Below are positions 50,770 through 59,670 of a stretch of DNA of 64,000 bases, piece by piece (position 1 is the first letter of the stretch; each line of letters starts with the position of its first letter). Made by a program: the position numbers and the translations under genes. Under the pieces are notes generated by a model, which was not told the origin of the DNA, made no database searches, and worked only from the letters and a program-made list of their open reading frames with translations. Origin of the DNA: JBFWML01 sp050251635 (lineage in GTDB: Bacteria > Campylobacterota > Campylobacteria > Campylobacterales > SZUA-545); NCBI GenBank assembly GCA_050251635.1, contig JBFWML010000005.1:6045-70044 (forward strand), in the 5' to 3' direction.

Positions 50770-52359
50770 GTGGTACAAACTATCGGCATCACCATGCGCT
50801 ACGGTTCGCGCGTTTTATTTGAAAACATCAATCTCACCCTCGATCGCGGCAAGCGTTACGGCCTGATTGGCGCCAACGGCGCAGGCAAATCGACCTTTTT
50901 GAAAATTCTCACCGGCGAGATCGAACCCTCCGGCGGCAACGTCGTGATCGACAAAAACGCCCGCGTCGGCGTGCTGGATCAAAACCAGTTCGCCTACGAA
51001 AACTTCACCCTCTTTGACACCGTGCTGATGGGCAACAAGCGGCTCTTTGACGCCATGAAAGAGAAGGAAAAGCTCTACGCCGAAGGGGACTTTGAAGATG
51101 ACAAAGTCAACAACCGCCTCGCCGAGCTGGAGATGATCACCGCCGATGAAGACCCCACCTACGAAGCGGATGTGCGCGTGGCGAAGATTTTGGAGGAGCT
51201 GGGTTTTCCCGAAAGCGTGCATCAAGAAAAAATGAGCACCATTACCGGGGCCGATAAGTTCAAGGTGCTGCTGGCGAAGGTGCTCTTTCCCAAGCCCGAA
51301 GTGCTCTTTCTGGACGAACCGACCAACAACCTCGACCTGCCCACCATCGGCTGGCTCGAAGATCAGCTTATCCGCCACGAAGGCACGTTGGTGGTTATCT
51401 CCCACGACCGCCACTTCCTTAATGCCGTCTGCACCAATATTTTGGACGTGGATTACAAAAACATCCGCGAATTTGCCGGCAACTACGACGACTGGTATAT
51501 CGCCGCGACGGTGATGCAGCGTCAGGCCGAACTGGACCGGGAGAAGAAACTCAAAGAGAAGGCCGATCTGGAAAAGTTCATCGCCCGCTTCAGCGCCAAC
51601 GCCTCCAAGGCGCGTCAGGCCACCAGCCGCCAAAAGCAGCTCGATAAGCTCAGCATCGAAAACCTCAAGCCCTCCAGCCGCCGCGATCCGAGCATCCTGT
51701 TTAAGCCCAACCGCAAGATTGGCAACGAGGCGCTGAAGGTGGAAAACATCTCTAAGGCCTACGGCGATCTGCAGGTGCTTAAAAACCTCTCCTTTAGCTT
51801 TGAGCCCGGCGATAAGGTGGCGCTGATCGGCCCCAACGGTATCGGCAAAACGACCTTGTGCAAAATTCTGATGGGCGAGATCAAACCCGACGCGGGCGCG
51901 GTGAAGTGGGGCGAAACGGTGCAGCCGGGCTATTTCCCGCAGGATACGACCGAGCGGATCAAGGGCGAAATGAGCCTGTACGAATGGTTGCGCGGTTTTG
52001 ACAAAAAGGCCGATCTTTCCGTGATTCGCAACTGCCTGGGCCGGATGCTCTTTAGCGGCGAAGAGCAGGAAAAACCCGTCGGCGCCACCAGCGGCGGCGA
52101 AAAACACCGCATGATGCTTTCGCGCCTGATGCTCGAAGGGGGCAACTTTTTGGTGCTGGACGAACCCACCAACCACCTTGACCTTGAGGCGATTATCGCG
52201 CTGGGCGAAGCGCTCTATCAGTATGAAGGCAACGTTATCTGCGTCGCCCACGACCGCGAACTGATCGATGCCTTTGCCAACCGGATTATCGAGTTCAAGT
52301 CCGACGGTTCCGTCGTCGATTTCAAAGGCACCTACGAGGCGTACCGGGAGCAGCATTAA
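50770..52359 (+). CDS. ybiT: ABC-F translation factor, YbiT type
   Basis: This is a 529-residue duplicated ATPase without membrane domains. The Walker A motifs are GANGAGKST and GPNGIGKTT, the second signature is TSGGEKHRM, and the Walker B/H-loop regions are DEPTNNLDLPTIGWLE and DEPTNHLDLEAIIALGE. The linker contains the conserved DREKKLKEKADLEKFIARFSANASKARQATSRQKQLDKL-type basic helix. Length and motif wording match the YbiT subgroup, which acts on stalled or initiating ribosomes. It starts with GTG and is distinct from the leader-controlled ABC-F at 37976. Confidence 0.93.
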   Translation: MVQTIGITMRYGSRVLFENINLTLDRGKRYGLIGANGAGKSTFLKILTGEIEPSGGNVVIDKNARVGVLDQNQFAYENFTLFDTVLMGNKRLFDAMKEKEKLYAEGDFEDDKVNNRLAELEMITADEDPTYEADVRVAKILEELGFPESVHQEKMSTITGADKFKVLLAKVLFPKPEVLFLDEPTNNLDLPTIGWLEDQLIRHEGTLVVISHDRHFLNAVCTNILDVDYKNIREFAGNYDDWYIAATVMQRQAELDREKKLKEKADLEKFIARFSANASKARQATSRQKQLDKLSIENLKPSSRRDPSILFKPNRKIGNEALKVENISKAYGDLQVLKNLSFSFEPGDKVALIGPNGIGKTTLCKILMGEIKPDAGAVKWGETVQPGYFPQDTTERIKGEMSLYEWLRGFDKKADLSVIRNCLGRMLFSGEEQEKPVGATSGGEKHRMMLSRLMLEGGNFLVLDEPTNHLDLEAIIALGEALYQYEGNVICVAHDRELIDAFANRIIEFKSDGSVVDFKGTYEAYREQH

Positions 52360-52415
52360 GAAGTGTGTGTTAGCATAGCCTGACGTAATAAAAAACAGAA
52401 ACCAAGGCGGTATCG

Positions 52416-52793
52416 ATGCCCACCATATTGTTGGTCGAAGACAATGAACTCAATAGCGACATGCTCTCGCGCAGACTGATCCGGCGCGGGTACGGCGTGT
52501 TGCTGGCCGAGGATGGTGAAGCGGGCGTCAAGATGGCCAAGGCGCATCAGCCCGACCTGATTTTGATGGATATGAGTCTGCCGATTCTTGATGGCTGGGA
52601 GGCAACCCGCCTGATTAAAGCCGACGAGTCCACAAGGGCCATTCCGGTTATTGCGCTCACCGCCCATGCCATGCCCGAAGATCGCGAACGCGCCAAAGAG
52701 GTCGGCTGCGACGATTTTGAGCCCAAGCCGGTGGACCTTAACCATCTGGTTTCGTTGATCGAACAGCGATTGGGGGAGGGCGTTCGCTCTTGA
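52416..52793 (+). CDS. Single-domain response regulator (CheY/DivK-like)
   Basis: This 125-residue receiver domain has all phosphorylation residues: the acidic pair in LLVEDNELN, the phosphoacceptor Asp in LILMDMSLP, the Thr in ALTAHAM and the Lys in FEPKPVD. It has no output domain. It overlaps the luxP gene by four bases and is the first gene of a receiver-luxP-luxQ operon. It is therefore the likely phosphoryl acceptor of the downstream kinase, which lacks its own receiver. Confidence 0.92.
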   Translation: MPTILLVEDNELNSDMLSRRLIRRGYGVLLAEDGEAGVKMAKAHQPDLILMDMSLPILDGWEATRLIKADESTRAIPVIALTAHAMPEDRERAKEVGCDDFEPKPVDLNHLVSLIEQRLGEGVRS

Positions 52794-53863
52794 TCCGGCT
52801 TTTCTGGGTTGCGCTTTTATGTCTTGGGGCGTTTGCCCGGGCCGATGAATATTATATTTTGAGCGAATTTGACGCGCAGAACCCCCGGCAGCCCGCCTTG
52901 GCCGAAGCGCTCAAGCAGCGTGTCAATGCCCCGGCCAGGCCGCTAAACGGCTTAAAACCCGTGCGCATCGCGGTGGTTCATCCCGCTTTACAGGGGTCGG
53001 ATTTTTGGGATCGGGCGGTGACGGCGCTGAGCGCGCGCCTAAGCGACTATAACGTCACCCACACGCTCGAACTCTACACCTCCCGGCGCCACGAGGTGCG
53101 AAAGCAGATTGCCCAGGTTCAGCAGGCGCTCGAAAAGGAGCCGGACTATCTGCTTTTTCATCTTGACTCGGTCCGTCACGAAGCGGCGGTGGAGCAGCTG
53201 CTCGAACGCGAAAAGCCCAAACTGATTTTGCAAAACATCACAACCCCCGCGAAAGGGTGGTCGAAACAGCCTTTTTTTTATTCGGGCTTTGATCATGAGC
53301 GCGGTAGCGTCCGGTTGGACGATCGGCTCATTGAGCTAACCGGCGGCAAAGGCCAGTATGCAGTGATTTACGGATTGCAAGGTCATGTGGCCACGATGCG
53401 GGGAGAGTCTTTTATCCGCCGCGTTGAGGCCGATTCCAAGCTGCAGATGGTCGCCTCCTACTACACCGAAGCCGACAGCGAATCGGCCCGCCGCGCCGCG
53501 ACGGAGATTCTTGAAGCTCATCCCAATATTCGTTTTATCTATGCCTGCACCACCGATGTGGCGCTGGGCGTCGCCGAAGCGATCGCGCAAAAGAGGCTAA
53601 CGGGCAAGGTGCTTGTCAACGGCTGGGGCGGCGGAAGCGCGGAGCTTGAGGCGCTGCAAAAGGGGCGGCTGGATTTGACCATTATGCGGATGAATGACGA
53701 TCACGGCGTGGCGATGGCCGAGGCGATCGTGATGGACTTGACCGGACAGGCCGACAAGCTGCCGCAGGTCTTTTCCGGCGATCTGGTGGTTGTTGAAAAA
53801 GAGGCCGGTGCCGATCGGCTTGAAAAGTTGAGAAACCATGCCTTCCGTTATTCCGGCCGTTAA
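52790..53863 (+). CDS. luxP: LuxP-family autoinducer-2 binding protein
   Basis: This is a 357-residue periplasmic protein with a signal peptide (about 1-18, ending FARAD). It follows Vibrio LuxP closely. The AI-2 contacts described for LuxP have counterparts here: Gln, Ser and Trp in LQGSDFWDR, Asn in LILQNITTP, Arg in TMRGESF, Thr-Asp in CTTDVALG, Trp in VNGWGGGSAEL and Arg in MRMNDD. The C-terminus, HAFRYSG, is also shared. It would bind AI-2 and regulate the kinase encoded next. The gene overlaps both neighbours. No luxS lies in the window. Confidence 0.92.
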   Translation: MIRLFWVALLCLGAFARADEYYILSEFDAQNPRQPALAEALKQRVNAPARPLNGLKPVRIAVVHPALQGSDFWDRAVTALSARLSDYNVTHTLELYTSRRHEVRKQIAQVQQALEKEPDYLLFHLDSVRHEAAVEQLLEREKPKLILQNITTPAKGWSKQPFFYSGFDHERGSVRLDDRLIELTGGKGQYAVIYGLQGHVATMRGESFIRRVEADSKLQMVASYYTEADSESARRAATEILEAHPNIRFIYACTTDVALGVAEAIAQKRLTGKVLVNGWGGGSAELEALQKGRLDLTIMRMNDDHGVAMAEAIVMDLTGQADKLPQVFSGDLVVVEKEAGADRLEKLRNHAFRYSGR

Positions 53864-55973
53864 AAACCGTTTTTCGATGCGTCTTTCCACCCGCGTGGCG
53901 CTGCTGTTTGCTTCGCTGTTTCTCCTCTCTTTGGCTGCGGTCACCCTGCTGGCCTACCGCAGCGCCACCGCTGCCGTCTCTCAAGAGATCGCCCGGGCCT
54001 TCGAGCAGCGTCACGGCACGGTAGCGCACCTCATCTCCGGCCGGCTGCAGGTGCTCGATGCCCATCTGAGCGACGCGGCAAGAAACCCGCTCTTTTTCAA
54101 GGCGCTCAAGCAGGGACGCGCCGCCGAGGAGGAGCTGCTCTTTTTGCTTGACTCCCCCGCCGGACAGCATTTGGATCTGCTTTTTGCGCTGGACGAGGCG
54201 GGCGGGTTGATTTTGGATGTGGGCTCGCCGCTCTTTCCCGTCGATCGGCTTCTACCCGCCATCAAAGGCGCAAAACGCGATTTTCTGCAGGGGTGGCGGC
54301 TGGTTCACACCCCGGAACTGACGGCGATCGTCAAGGCGCTGGCCATGATCGATCCCGCCACGGGGCGCGTGGAGGGCTATCTTTTTGGCGGCGTCTCCCT
54401 CAGCAAAAACCCGCCGCTCATGCGCTTTTTGATGCAAGAAAGCGGCGTCAGCCATATCGCTTTTTTACATGAAGAGATTGTGGTGGCCTCCCACCCCGGT
54501 ATCCGCAGCGTGCCCGAGCTGGGCGCGGCGGCGATCGCCCATGAGGAGAATCTCTACTTTTCAAAGGCGCCGCTCATGCTTTGGTCCCGCCCCTCGGGGG
54601 TGTCGATCCTGCTGGCGATCGACGACGGCAGCTACGAGCGGCTTAAAGAGACCTATCTTTTTAACTTTCTATGGGTAACACTTTTGCTGCTGCCCCTCTT
54701 TGGCGCGGCGGTTTTCTTGATTCACCGCAGCACCGATCGGGGTGTGCGGCACTTGGTCGATTACGCGCGCGCCGTGGAGCAGGGGCTTGGCAAAAATGCC
54801 GTCTATGCGCCCACGGGGGTGGCGGAATACGACACGCTGGGCGAATCCTTCGGCAAGATGGTGCAGACTCTGGGCGAACAGCAGCAGACCATTCAAAAAC
54901 TCTTTGACGGCGCGGCGGGACCGATTATTGTGTGGGATGCGCGCATGGTGATTACCCGCATCAACAAGGCCGCCGCCGCGTTTTTCAGTCAAGAAATTTC
55001 CGGCGCGCTGGGGTTGGCGGCTACGGAGCTGTTTGCCAACGCGCGGCCTTCATCAATTGCGGAGGTGCTTCGCCGCAGCACGACGAGCGCCGAAGGTTTT
55101 TATGAGCTTGAATGCAGCCATTTCGATCCCCACGGCGGCCAAAAGCAGGTTATCTGGAGCATCACCCCCGTAGGGGACGGTTCGCGGGTGGTGGCCGTGA
55201 TTGCGCAGGGGCAGGAGATTACACGGCTTAAGGAGGCCGAAAGGGCGCTGACCCAAGCCAAGGATGCCGCCGAAGCGGCCAGTCTGGCCAAAAGCCGCTT
55301 TCTGGCCAATATGAGCCATGAGCTCAGAACGCCTTTAAACGCGATTTTGGGCTACAGCGAAATGCTGCTGGAGGAGGGCGCCGCATTGCCTGCGCGCGCG
55401 CAGGAGGACCTGAACCATATCCACCGATCGGGCCGGCATCTGCTCTTCTTGATTGACGATGTGCTCGATATCGCCAGTATCGAATCGGGCCGTGTGGAGC
55501 TGGATCGCAAACCCATCCGCCTGGCCGCGCTCTCGCCTGTTCTGGAGGGGCTCATTACCCGTAATGCCGAAAAAAACAAAAACCACTATATCGTGGAGGT
55601 GCCCGATATGCTCTTTGTTTACGCGGACGAGCGCAAGCTTATCCAAGCGCTCTATCACCTGCTGGGCAACGCCTTTAAGTTCACGCAGGCGGGCACCGTG
55701 ACGCTGCGGGCGAAGCGATCGGGCAAGGATTGCCAAATCGAGGTGATCGACACCGGTATCGGAATGACCGCCGCGCAAATCGAAAATCTCTTCACCCCCT
55801 TTTGGCAGGCGGACAGCTCCAGCACCCGCCGTTTTGGCGGCAGCGGTCTGGGGCTGGCGCTGGTGCGCAATTTTATTCAGATGATGGACGGCACGATCGA
55901 GGTCGAAAGCGAGCCGGGTAAGGGATCATGCTTTAGGATTACGCTTCCCATCGCTCAGGAAAAGGATAATTAA
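53838..55973 (+). CDS. luxQ: LuxQ-like hybrid-less sensor histidine kinase
   Basis: This is a 711-residue membrane kinase. An N-terminal span (about 20-44), a periplasmic sensor (about 45-275) and a second span (about 277-300) precede a HAMP-like linker, a PAS domain (about 355-470), HisKA with the His in NMSHELRTPLNAILG, and HATPase_c with LLGNAFKFT, DTGIGM, FTPFW and GSGLGLALV. Unlike Vibrio LuxQ it ends after the ATPase and has no receiver. An adjacent luxP and receiver gene complete the system. The start could be here or at an ATG 39 bases downstream. Confidence 0.85.
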   Translation: MPSVIPAVKNRFSMRLSTRVALLFASLFLLSLAAVTLLAYRSATAAVSQEIARAFEQRHGTVAHLISGRLQVLDAHLSDAARNPLFFKALKQGRAAEEELLFLLDSPAGQHLDLLFALDEAGGLILDVGSPLFPVDRLLPAIKGAKRDFLQGWRLVHTPELTAIVKALAMIDPATGRVEGYLFGGVSLSKNPPLMRFLMQESGVSHIAFLHEEIVVASHPGIRSVPELGAAAIAHEENLYFSKAPLMLWSRPSGVSILLAIDDGSYERLKETYLFNFLWVTLLLLPLFGAAVFLIHRSTDRGVRHLVDYARAVEQGLGKNAVYAPTGVAEYDTLGESFGKMVQTLGEQQQTIQKLFDGAAGPIIVWDARMVITRINKAAAAFFSQEISGALGLAATELFANARPSSIAEVLRRSTTSAEGFYELECSHFDPHGGQKQVIWSITPVGDGSRVVAVIAQGQEITRLKEAERALTQAKDAAEAASLAKSRFLANMSHELRTPLNAILGYSEMLLEEGAALPARAQEDLNHIHRSGRHLLFLIDDVLDIASIESGRVELDRKPIRLAALSPVLEGLITRNAEKNKNHYIVEVPDMLFVYADERKLIQALYHLLGNAFKFTQAGTVTLRAKRSGKDCQIEVIDTGIGMTAAQIENLFTPFWQADSSSTRRFGGSGLGLALVRNFIQMMDGTIEVESEPGKGSCFRITLPIAQEKDN

Positions 55974-56470
55974 TGGCTAAAGAACACAGTTTTGATATTG
56001 CCGCCCGCATGGAGATGATGGAGCTGAAAAACGCTCTGTCCCAGACCGAAAAGGAGATCGAGACCCGGTTTGACTTTAAAGGCGTGACCAAAGAGATTAC
56101 GCTGAACGAAAAGGAAAAAACCGTCGTTATCCTCACCAGCGGCGAAAACAAGCTCGAAGCGATTACCGACATTCTCTTCGGCCGCATGATCAAGCGCGGC
56201 TTAGAGCCCAAATGCCTCAAAAAAGAAAAAAGCGAAAGCGCCAGCGGCGGTAACGTGCGCGCCACCTACAAAATCCACGACACCCTCACCGCCGAGATCG
56301 CCAAAAAAGTGACGGCAGCGATTAAGGAGAGCGGCCTGAAGCTGCAAAGCGCCATTCAGGGCGACGCCATCCGCGTTAAGGCCAAGTCGATCGACGATCT
56401 GCAAGCGCTCATCGCCTATCTGCGTAAGCAGGAGTTTGAAGTGCCTTTGATTTTTGAAAACTACCGCTAA
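55973..56470 (+). CDS. yajQ: YajQ family nucleotide-binding protein
   Basis: This is a 165-residue YajQ-family protein with two ferredoxin-like subdomains; some members bind cyclic di-GMP and act on transcription. Typical segments are HSFDIAARMEMMELKNAL near the start, ETRFDFKGV, and IKESGLKLQSAIQGDAIRV-like wording in the second half. It overlaps luxQ by one base and the SUI1 gene by one base. Its place behind luxPQ, in a window rich in c-di-GMP phosphodiesterases, is suggestive, but nucleotide binding is only inferred. Confidence 0.93.
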   Translation: MAKEHSFDIAARMEMMELKNALSQTEKEIETRFDFKGVTKEITLNEKEKTVVILTSGENKLEAITDILFGRMIKRGLEPKCLKKEKSESASGGNVRATYKIHDTLTAEIAKKVTAAIKESGLKLQSAIQGDAIRVKAKSIDDLQALIAYLRKQEFEVPLIFENYR

Positions 56471-56802
56471 TGAGTCTGGCCGATCGGCTCAAAAACGGTC
56501 TGGGCGGTCTTAAGGAGAGCGGCTGGAAGCTGGAGGAGTCCGGCCCGAAAGGCACCTTCGAGCCGCTTGCGCCCGCCGAACACAAACTCCATTGCCGCAG
56601 GGAAAAACGCAAGGGCAAAAGCGTCACGCTGATTGGCCCCTTTGTTTTGATGTCCGAAGAGCTTGCCGCGCTCTCTAAAAAGCTCAAAGCCAAACTGGCC
56701 GCCGGCGGGGGGATTGAAGACGATTTTCTGCTCTTTCAGGGCGAGTGCGAAGCGAAACTGCGCGAGCTGGTAAAGGCCGAGGGCTTTGGCTTTAAACGCT
56801 GA
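56470..56802 (+). CDS. SUI1/YciH family translation factor-like protein
   Basis: This 110-residue protein has a C-terminal half matching the SUI1 (eIF1/YciH) fold: RKGKSVTLIGPF, SKKLKAKLAAGGGIEDDFLLFQG and KLRELVKAEGFGFKR. The basic GGG loop is the part that contacts the decoding region in eIF1. Bacterial members are thought to influence start-codon selection. It lies between yajQ (one-base overlap) and the flavoprotein gene (17-base overlap). Confidence 0.85.
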   Translation: MSLADRLKNGLGGLKESGWKLEESGPKGTFEPLAPAEHKLHCRREKRKGKSVTLIGPFVLMSEELAALSKKLKAKLAAGGGIEDDFLLFQGECEAKLRELVKAEGFGFKR

Positions 56803-57970
56803 TCGTCTGTATGACTGCCTGATTGTTGGCGGCGGCGCGGCGGGACTGATGGCCGCAACGCGGCTTAAAGGGCTGGATTTTCTGCTGCTTGAAGGCGCGC
56901 CGAAGGTGGGGCAGAAACTCTCCGTCTGCGGCGGCGGCTACGCCAACGTCACCCGCACAATCATGGACTCTTCGTTTTACCTGGGCGATCGCGCCTTGAT
57001 CGAACCGGTTTTGAAGGCCTACGATCGGGAGTGGCTGTTGGGATTTTTGCGCAGTCTCAACGTGCCCCTTGAAATCCGCGAAGGCGGGTTTTATTTCTGC
57101 AAAATTCCCGCCAAAGAGCTGAGCGCGCTTTTTGAGCGGTCGATCGGCCGCGACAAAATCCGGGTTTCAACCCGCGTTCGCGGCGTAGCGAAGGCGCAAA
57201 ACGGCTTTGAGGTGACGACCGACCGGGGCGTGCTTAAAAGCCGTTCGGTTCTGATTGCCACAGGCGGGCCGAGCTATCCCGCCTTGGGGGCCAGCGGCGA
57301 CGGGGCGGCCTTTGCCGCTGCTTTGGGCCATAGCGCCGTTCCCTTTGCGCCGGTGCTTTCGGGGCTGACGCTCCAAAGTGCGCAGATGTGGATGAAAGAG
57401 CTTTCAGGCATTGCGCTGGGCGTCGAGATTTCCGTGTCCGGTCGCATCATTTCCGGCAACCTGCTCTTTGCCCACCGGGGCATCAGCGGCCCGGCGGTGC
57501 TGAACGCATCGCTTTGGTGGCGCAAGGGCCCCTTGAGCATTGACTTTTTGCCGGGCTTTGATCTGCAGGCAGCCATCGACAGAGGCGGTCAAAAAACGCC
57601 CCTTTCCTTGACTTCGCTTCCTAAACGGTTTATTAAAGCTTTTATGGAAAGCGAAGGGATCGAGCCCAAGGCGGTCTCCAAACTGACCGAGACCGAGCGC
57701 CAAAGGCTGCTTTCGCTCAAACGGTATGTGATGGCCCCGGCGGGCACCTTCGGACTGACCAAAGCCGAAGCGTGCCGCGGCGGCGTTTGCGCGCAGGAGA
57801 TTGAAGCGCAGACGATGCAGAGCCGTTTGGTGCCCGGCGTTTTTTTTGCGGGCGAAGTGCTCGATGTCACGGGCGAGGTGGGCGGCTACAACCTGCAATG
57901 GGCCTTCAGCAGTGCCGCCGTAGCCGCAGATGCTATCCGCCAAAGGGTGAAAGGGTTGTCACCAAACTGA
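56786..57970 (+). CDS. HI0933-type FAD-dependent oxidoreductase
   Basis: This is a 394-residue flavoprotein of the HI0933/YhiN family. The dinucleotide-binding motif DCLIVGGGAAGLMAATRL begins near residue 10. It is followed by the family segment GQKLSVCGGGYANVT and the C-terminal GEVLDVTGEVGGYNLQWAFSSG-type flavin-contact region. The substrate is unknown. TTG is the only start that keeps the full Rossmann strand, and it lies within the SUI1 gene, so translation is coupled. Confidence 0.9.
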   Translation: MALNADRLYDCLIVGGGAAGLMAATRLKGLDFLLLEGAPKVGQKLSVCGGGYANVTRTIMDSSFYLGDRALIEPVLKAYDREWLLGFLRSLNVPLEIREGGFYFCKIPAKELSALFERSIGRDKIRVSTRVRGVAKAQNGFEVTTDRGVLKSRSVLIATGGPSYPALGASGDGAAFAAALGHSAVPFAPVLSGLTLQSAQMWMKELSGIALGVEISVSGRIISGNLLFAHRGISGPAVLNASLWWRKGPLSIDFLPGFDLQAAIDRGGQKTPLSLTSLPKRFIKAFMESEGIEPKAVSKLTETERQRLLSLKRYVMAPAGTFGLTKAEACRGGVCAQEIEAQTMQSRLVPGVFFAGEVLDVTGEVGGYNLQWAFSSAAVAADAIRQRVKGLSPN

Positions 57971-58017
57971 AATACGGGTAGGAGAGAATGGCTCATCTTT
58001 CGAGAAAGGAGTGAAAG

Positions 58018-58137
58018 ATGATGATGAGAATTTTTCAAGACGCCGATGACCTGTTGACATTGCCCGTAAAACCCTTCGCCCTGACGTTTTCCGCCCTCAT
58101 TACCTGCATCACCGTTGTATCGATTCTGGCCGCCTAA
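58018..58137 (+). CDS. 39-residue single-span membrane peptide upstream of sorAB
   Basis: AAAGGAG lies six bases before an ATG that opens a 39-codon frame. The product begins MMMRIFQDADDLLTLPVK and ends with a hydrophobic helix, PFALTFSALITCITVVSILAA, which suggests a membrane-anchored peptide. The ribosome-binding site is one of the best in the window, which argues for real translation. It sits 195 bases ahead of sorA, on the same strand. No homologue is known to me; it could be an accessory subunit of the respiratory chain or of SorAB. Confidence 0.62.
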   Translation: MMMRIFQDADDLLTLPVKPFALTFSALITCITVVSILAA

Positions 58138-58181
58138 GGCCGCCCGGTATTTTTCTTCTTAACCCGCTTTTTTCCGTTCTT

Positions 58182-58207
58182 TCGTTATATAAATTAATAC
58201 ATAACGA
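58182..58207. promoter_or_regulatory. Inverted repeat upstream of sorA
   Basis: TCGTTAT (58182-58188) and ATAACGA (58201-58207) form a 7-base dyad with a 12-base AT-rich spacer, 60 bases ahead of the sorA -35 element. It may be an operator for a dimeric regulator of sulfite oxidation. Confidence 0.4.
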
Positions 58208-58266
58208 TAAATCCGTCAATTACGCATACATTTTTGCTATCCGAACCCCATAAACATAATTTCTGC

Positions 58267-58295
58267 TTGAAAATTTAAACTTGTTTCAATACAAT
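58267..58295 (+). promoter_or_regulatory. Sigma-70 promoter of sorAB
   Basis: TTGAAA (58267-58272) and TACAAT (58290-58295) are 17 bases apart, 37 bases before the sorA ATG. This is the most consensus-like promoter in the window and fits strong expression of an energy-yielding enzyme. Confidence 0.72.
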
Positions 58296-58332
58296 AGTTT
58301 TGTTTCCTAAGATTAAACACTAAGGAGCCTCC

Positions 58333-59661
58333 ATGTCCGAGAAGATTCGTGGTATTCACGAACTTTACGCTGAAGATCCCGCGCAAGCCGATAAGATGCT
58401 TTGGGATCGCGAAGTTGACCCCGTCACCCGCCGCGGCTTTTTGAAAAAAAGCAGCCTGCTGGCCATGACTGCGGTTGTGGGTTCCCATATCCCCTTTGCG
58501 GACAAGATGCCCGGCGGCCTGATTCCCGCTGCGTTGGCCAATACCGCGACACCCTTTGCCATTCCCGCCGGAAAAGATCCCGGCATGATCGTGCTCAACG
58601 ACAAGCCGATCAACGCGGAAATGCCCGCCCATTTGCTTGACGACGATATTACGCCCGCCAGCCGCCTGTTTGTGCGCAACAACGGCTTGGTGCCCGAAAT
58701 GTCCAGCATTGATGTCAATAAATGGACGCTGACCATCGAAGGCGAGGCGGTTCCCAACCCCAAAACCTACACCATCGCCGATCTTAAGAGCAAGTTCAAG
58801 CACCACACGCTGCAGCTGTGGATCGAGTGCGGCGGCAACGGGCGCAAGCACTTCAATCCCCCCGCAAAGGGCAACCAGTGGGATGTGGGTGCGATTGGCT
58901 GCCCCACCTGGACCGGCGTGCGCCTGAAGGACATTCTGGCCGATGTGGGTTATGACAAAAAAGCGGCGGTTTACATCGGCTACTACGGTGCCGACGTTCA
59001 CCTTAGCGGCGATCCGACCAAGGTGGTGATTTCCCGCGGCGTTCCGATGAAAAAAGCCCTCGAGGACGAAACCATCGTCGCGTGGGCAATGAACGGCGAA
59101 GACATCCCGCTTATTCACGGCCACCCGCTGCGCCTGATCGCGCCGGGCTATCCCGCCTCCGTGAGCGGCAAGTGGCTGACCAAAATCGCTATCCGCGACA
59201 AAGAGCACGACGGCCCGAAAATGACCGGCCAGTCCTATCGTCTGCCCTGCAACCCGGTTGAAGCCGGCACGAAGGTTGAGAACGGCGATATGTGCGTAAT
59301 GGAAGCGATGCCCGTTAAGTCGTTGATTACCGCACCCCAGTCGGGCGTTAAAACCACCGTATCCAAGGGTCTTAAGATCCGCGGCAAGGCATGGGACGGC
59401 GAGGGCGATATCAAAACCGTCGAAGTTTCCACCGACTTCGGCGCCACCTGGCAAAAGGCCAAACTGGCCAAAGCCAGAAACAAGTTCGCTTGGCAGACCT
59501 TTGAGGCGGAACTCAAATTCCCCAAAACCGGTTACTATGAGGTGTGGGCGAAGGCGACCAATAAAAACGGCGTCAGCCAGCCGATGATCGTTCCCGGCTG
59601 GAACCCCCGCGGTTATGCCAACAACATGGCGCATCGTATCGCCGTGTATGTTGAAGCTTAA
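58333..59661 (+). CDS. sorA: Sulfite:cytochrome c oxidoreductase, molybdenum subunit
   Basis: This is a 442-residue periplasmic molybdoenzyme that oxidises sulfite to sulfate. A twin-arginine signal is visible near residue 34 (TRRGFLKKSSLLAMT), so it is exported folded with its cofactor. The molybdenum-ligating Cys lies in WIECGGNGRKHF, and the sulfite oxidase C-terminal dimerisation domain follows (KIRGKAWDGEG through WNPRGYANN). SoxC is an alternative name for related proteins. The direct pairing with a monohaem cytochrome gene matches SorAB of C. jejuni (Cj0005c-Cj0004c, recalled). AAGGAG lies five bases before ATG. Confidence 0.92.
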   Translation: MSEKIRGIHELYAEDPAQADKMLWDREVDPVTRRGFLKKSSLLAMTAVVGSHIPFADKMPGGLIPAALANTATPFAIPAGKDPGMIVLNDKPINAEMPAHLLDDDITPASRLFVRNNGLVPEMSSIDVNKWTLTIEGEAVPNPKTYTIADLKSKFKHHTLQLWIECGGNGRKHFNPPAKGNQWDVGAIGCPTWTGVRLKDILADVGYDKKAAVYIGYYGADVHLSGDPTKVVISRGVPMKKALEDETIVAWAMNGEDIPLIHGHPLRLIAPGYPASVSGKWLTKIAIRDKEHDGPKMTGQSYRLPCNPVEAGTKVENGDMCVMEAMPVKSLITAPQSGVKTTVSKGLKIRGKAWDGEGDIKTVEVSTDFGATWQKAKLAKARNKFAWQTFEAELKFPKTGYYEVWAKATNKNGVSQPMIVPGWNPRGYANNMAHRIAVYVEA

Positions 59662-59670
59662 GGAGTCTGT

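Noticed and set aside
57988..58014. Eight-codon frame MAHLSRKE ahead of the 39-residue peptide, as a possible leader
   Set aside because: Its AGGAG is only three bases from the ATG, and it simply ends inside the next ribosome-binding site. There is no hairpin to suggest attenuation.
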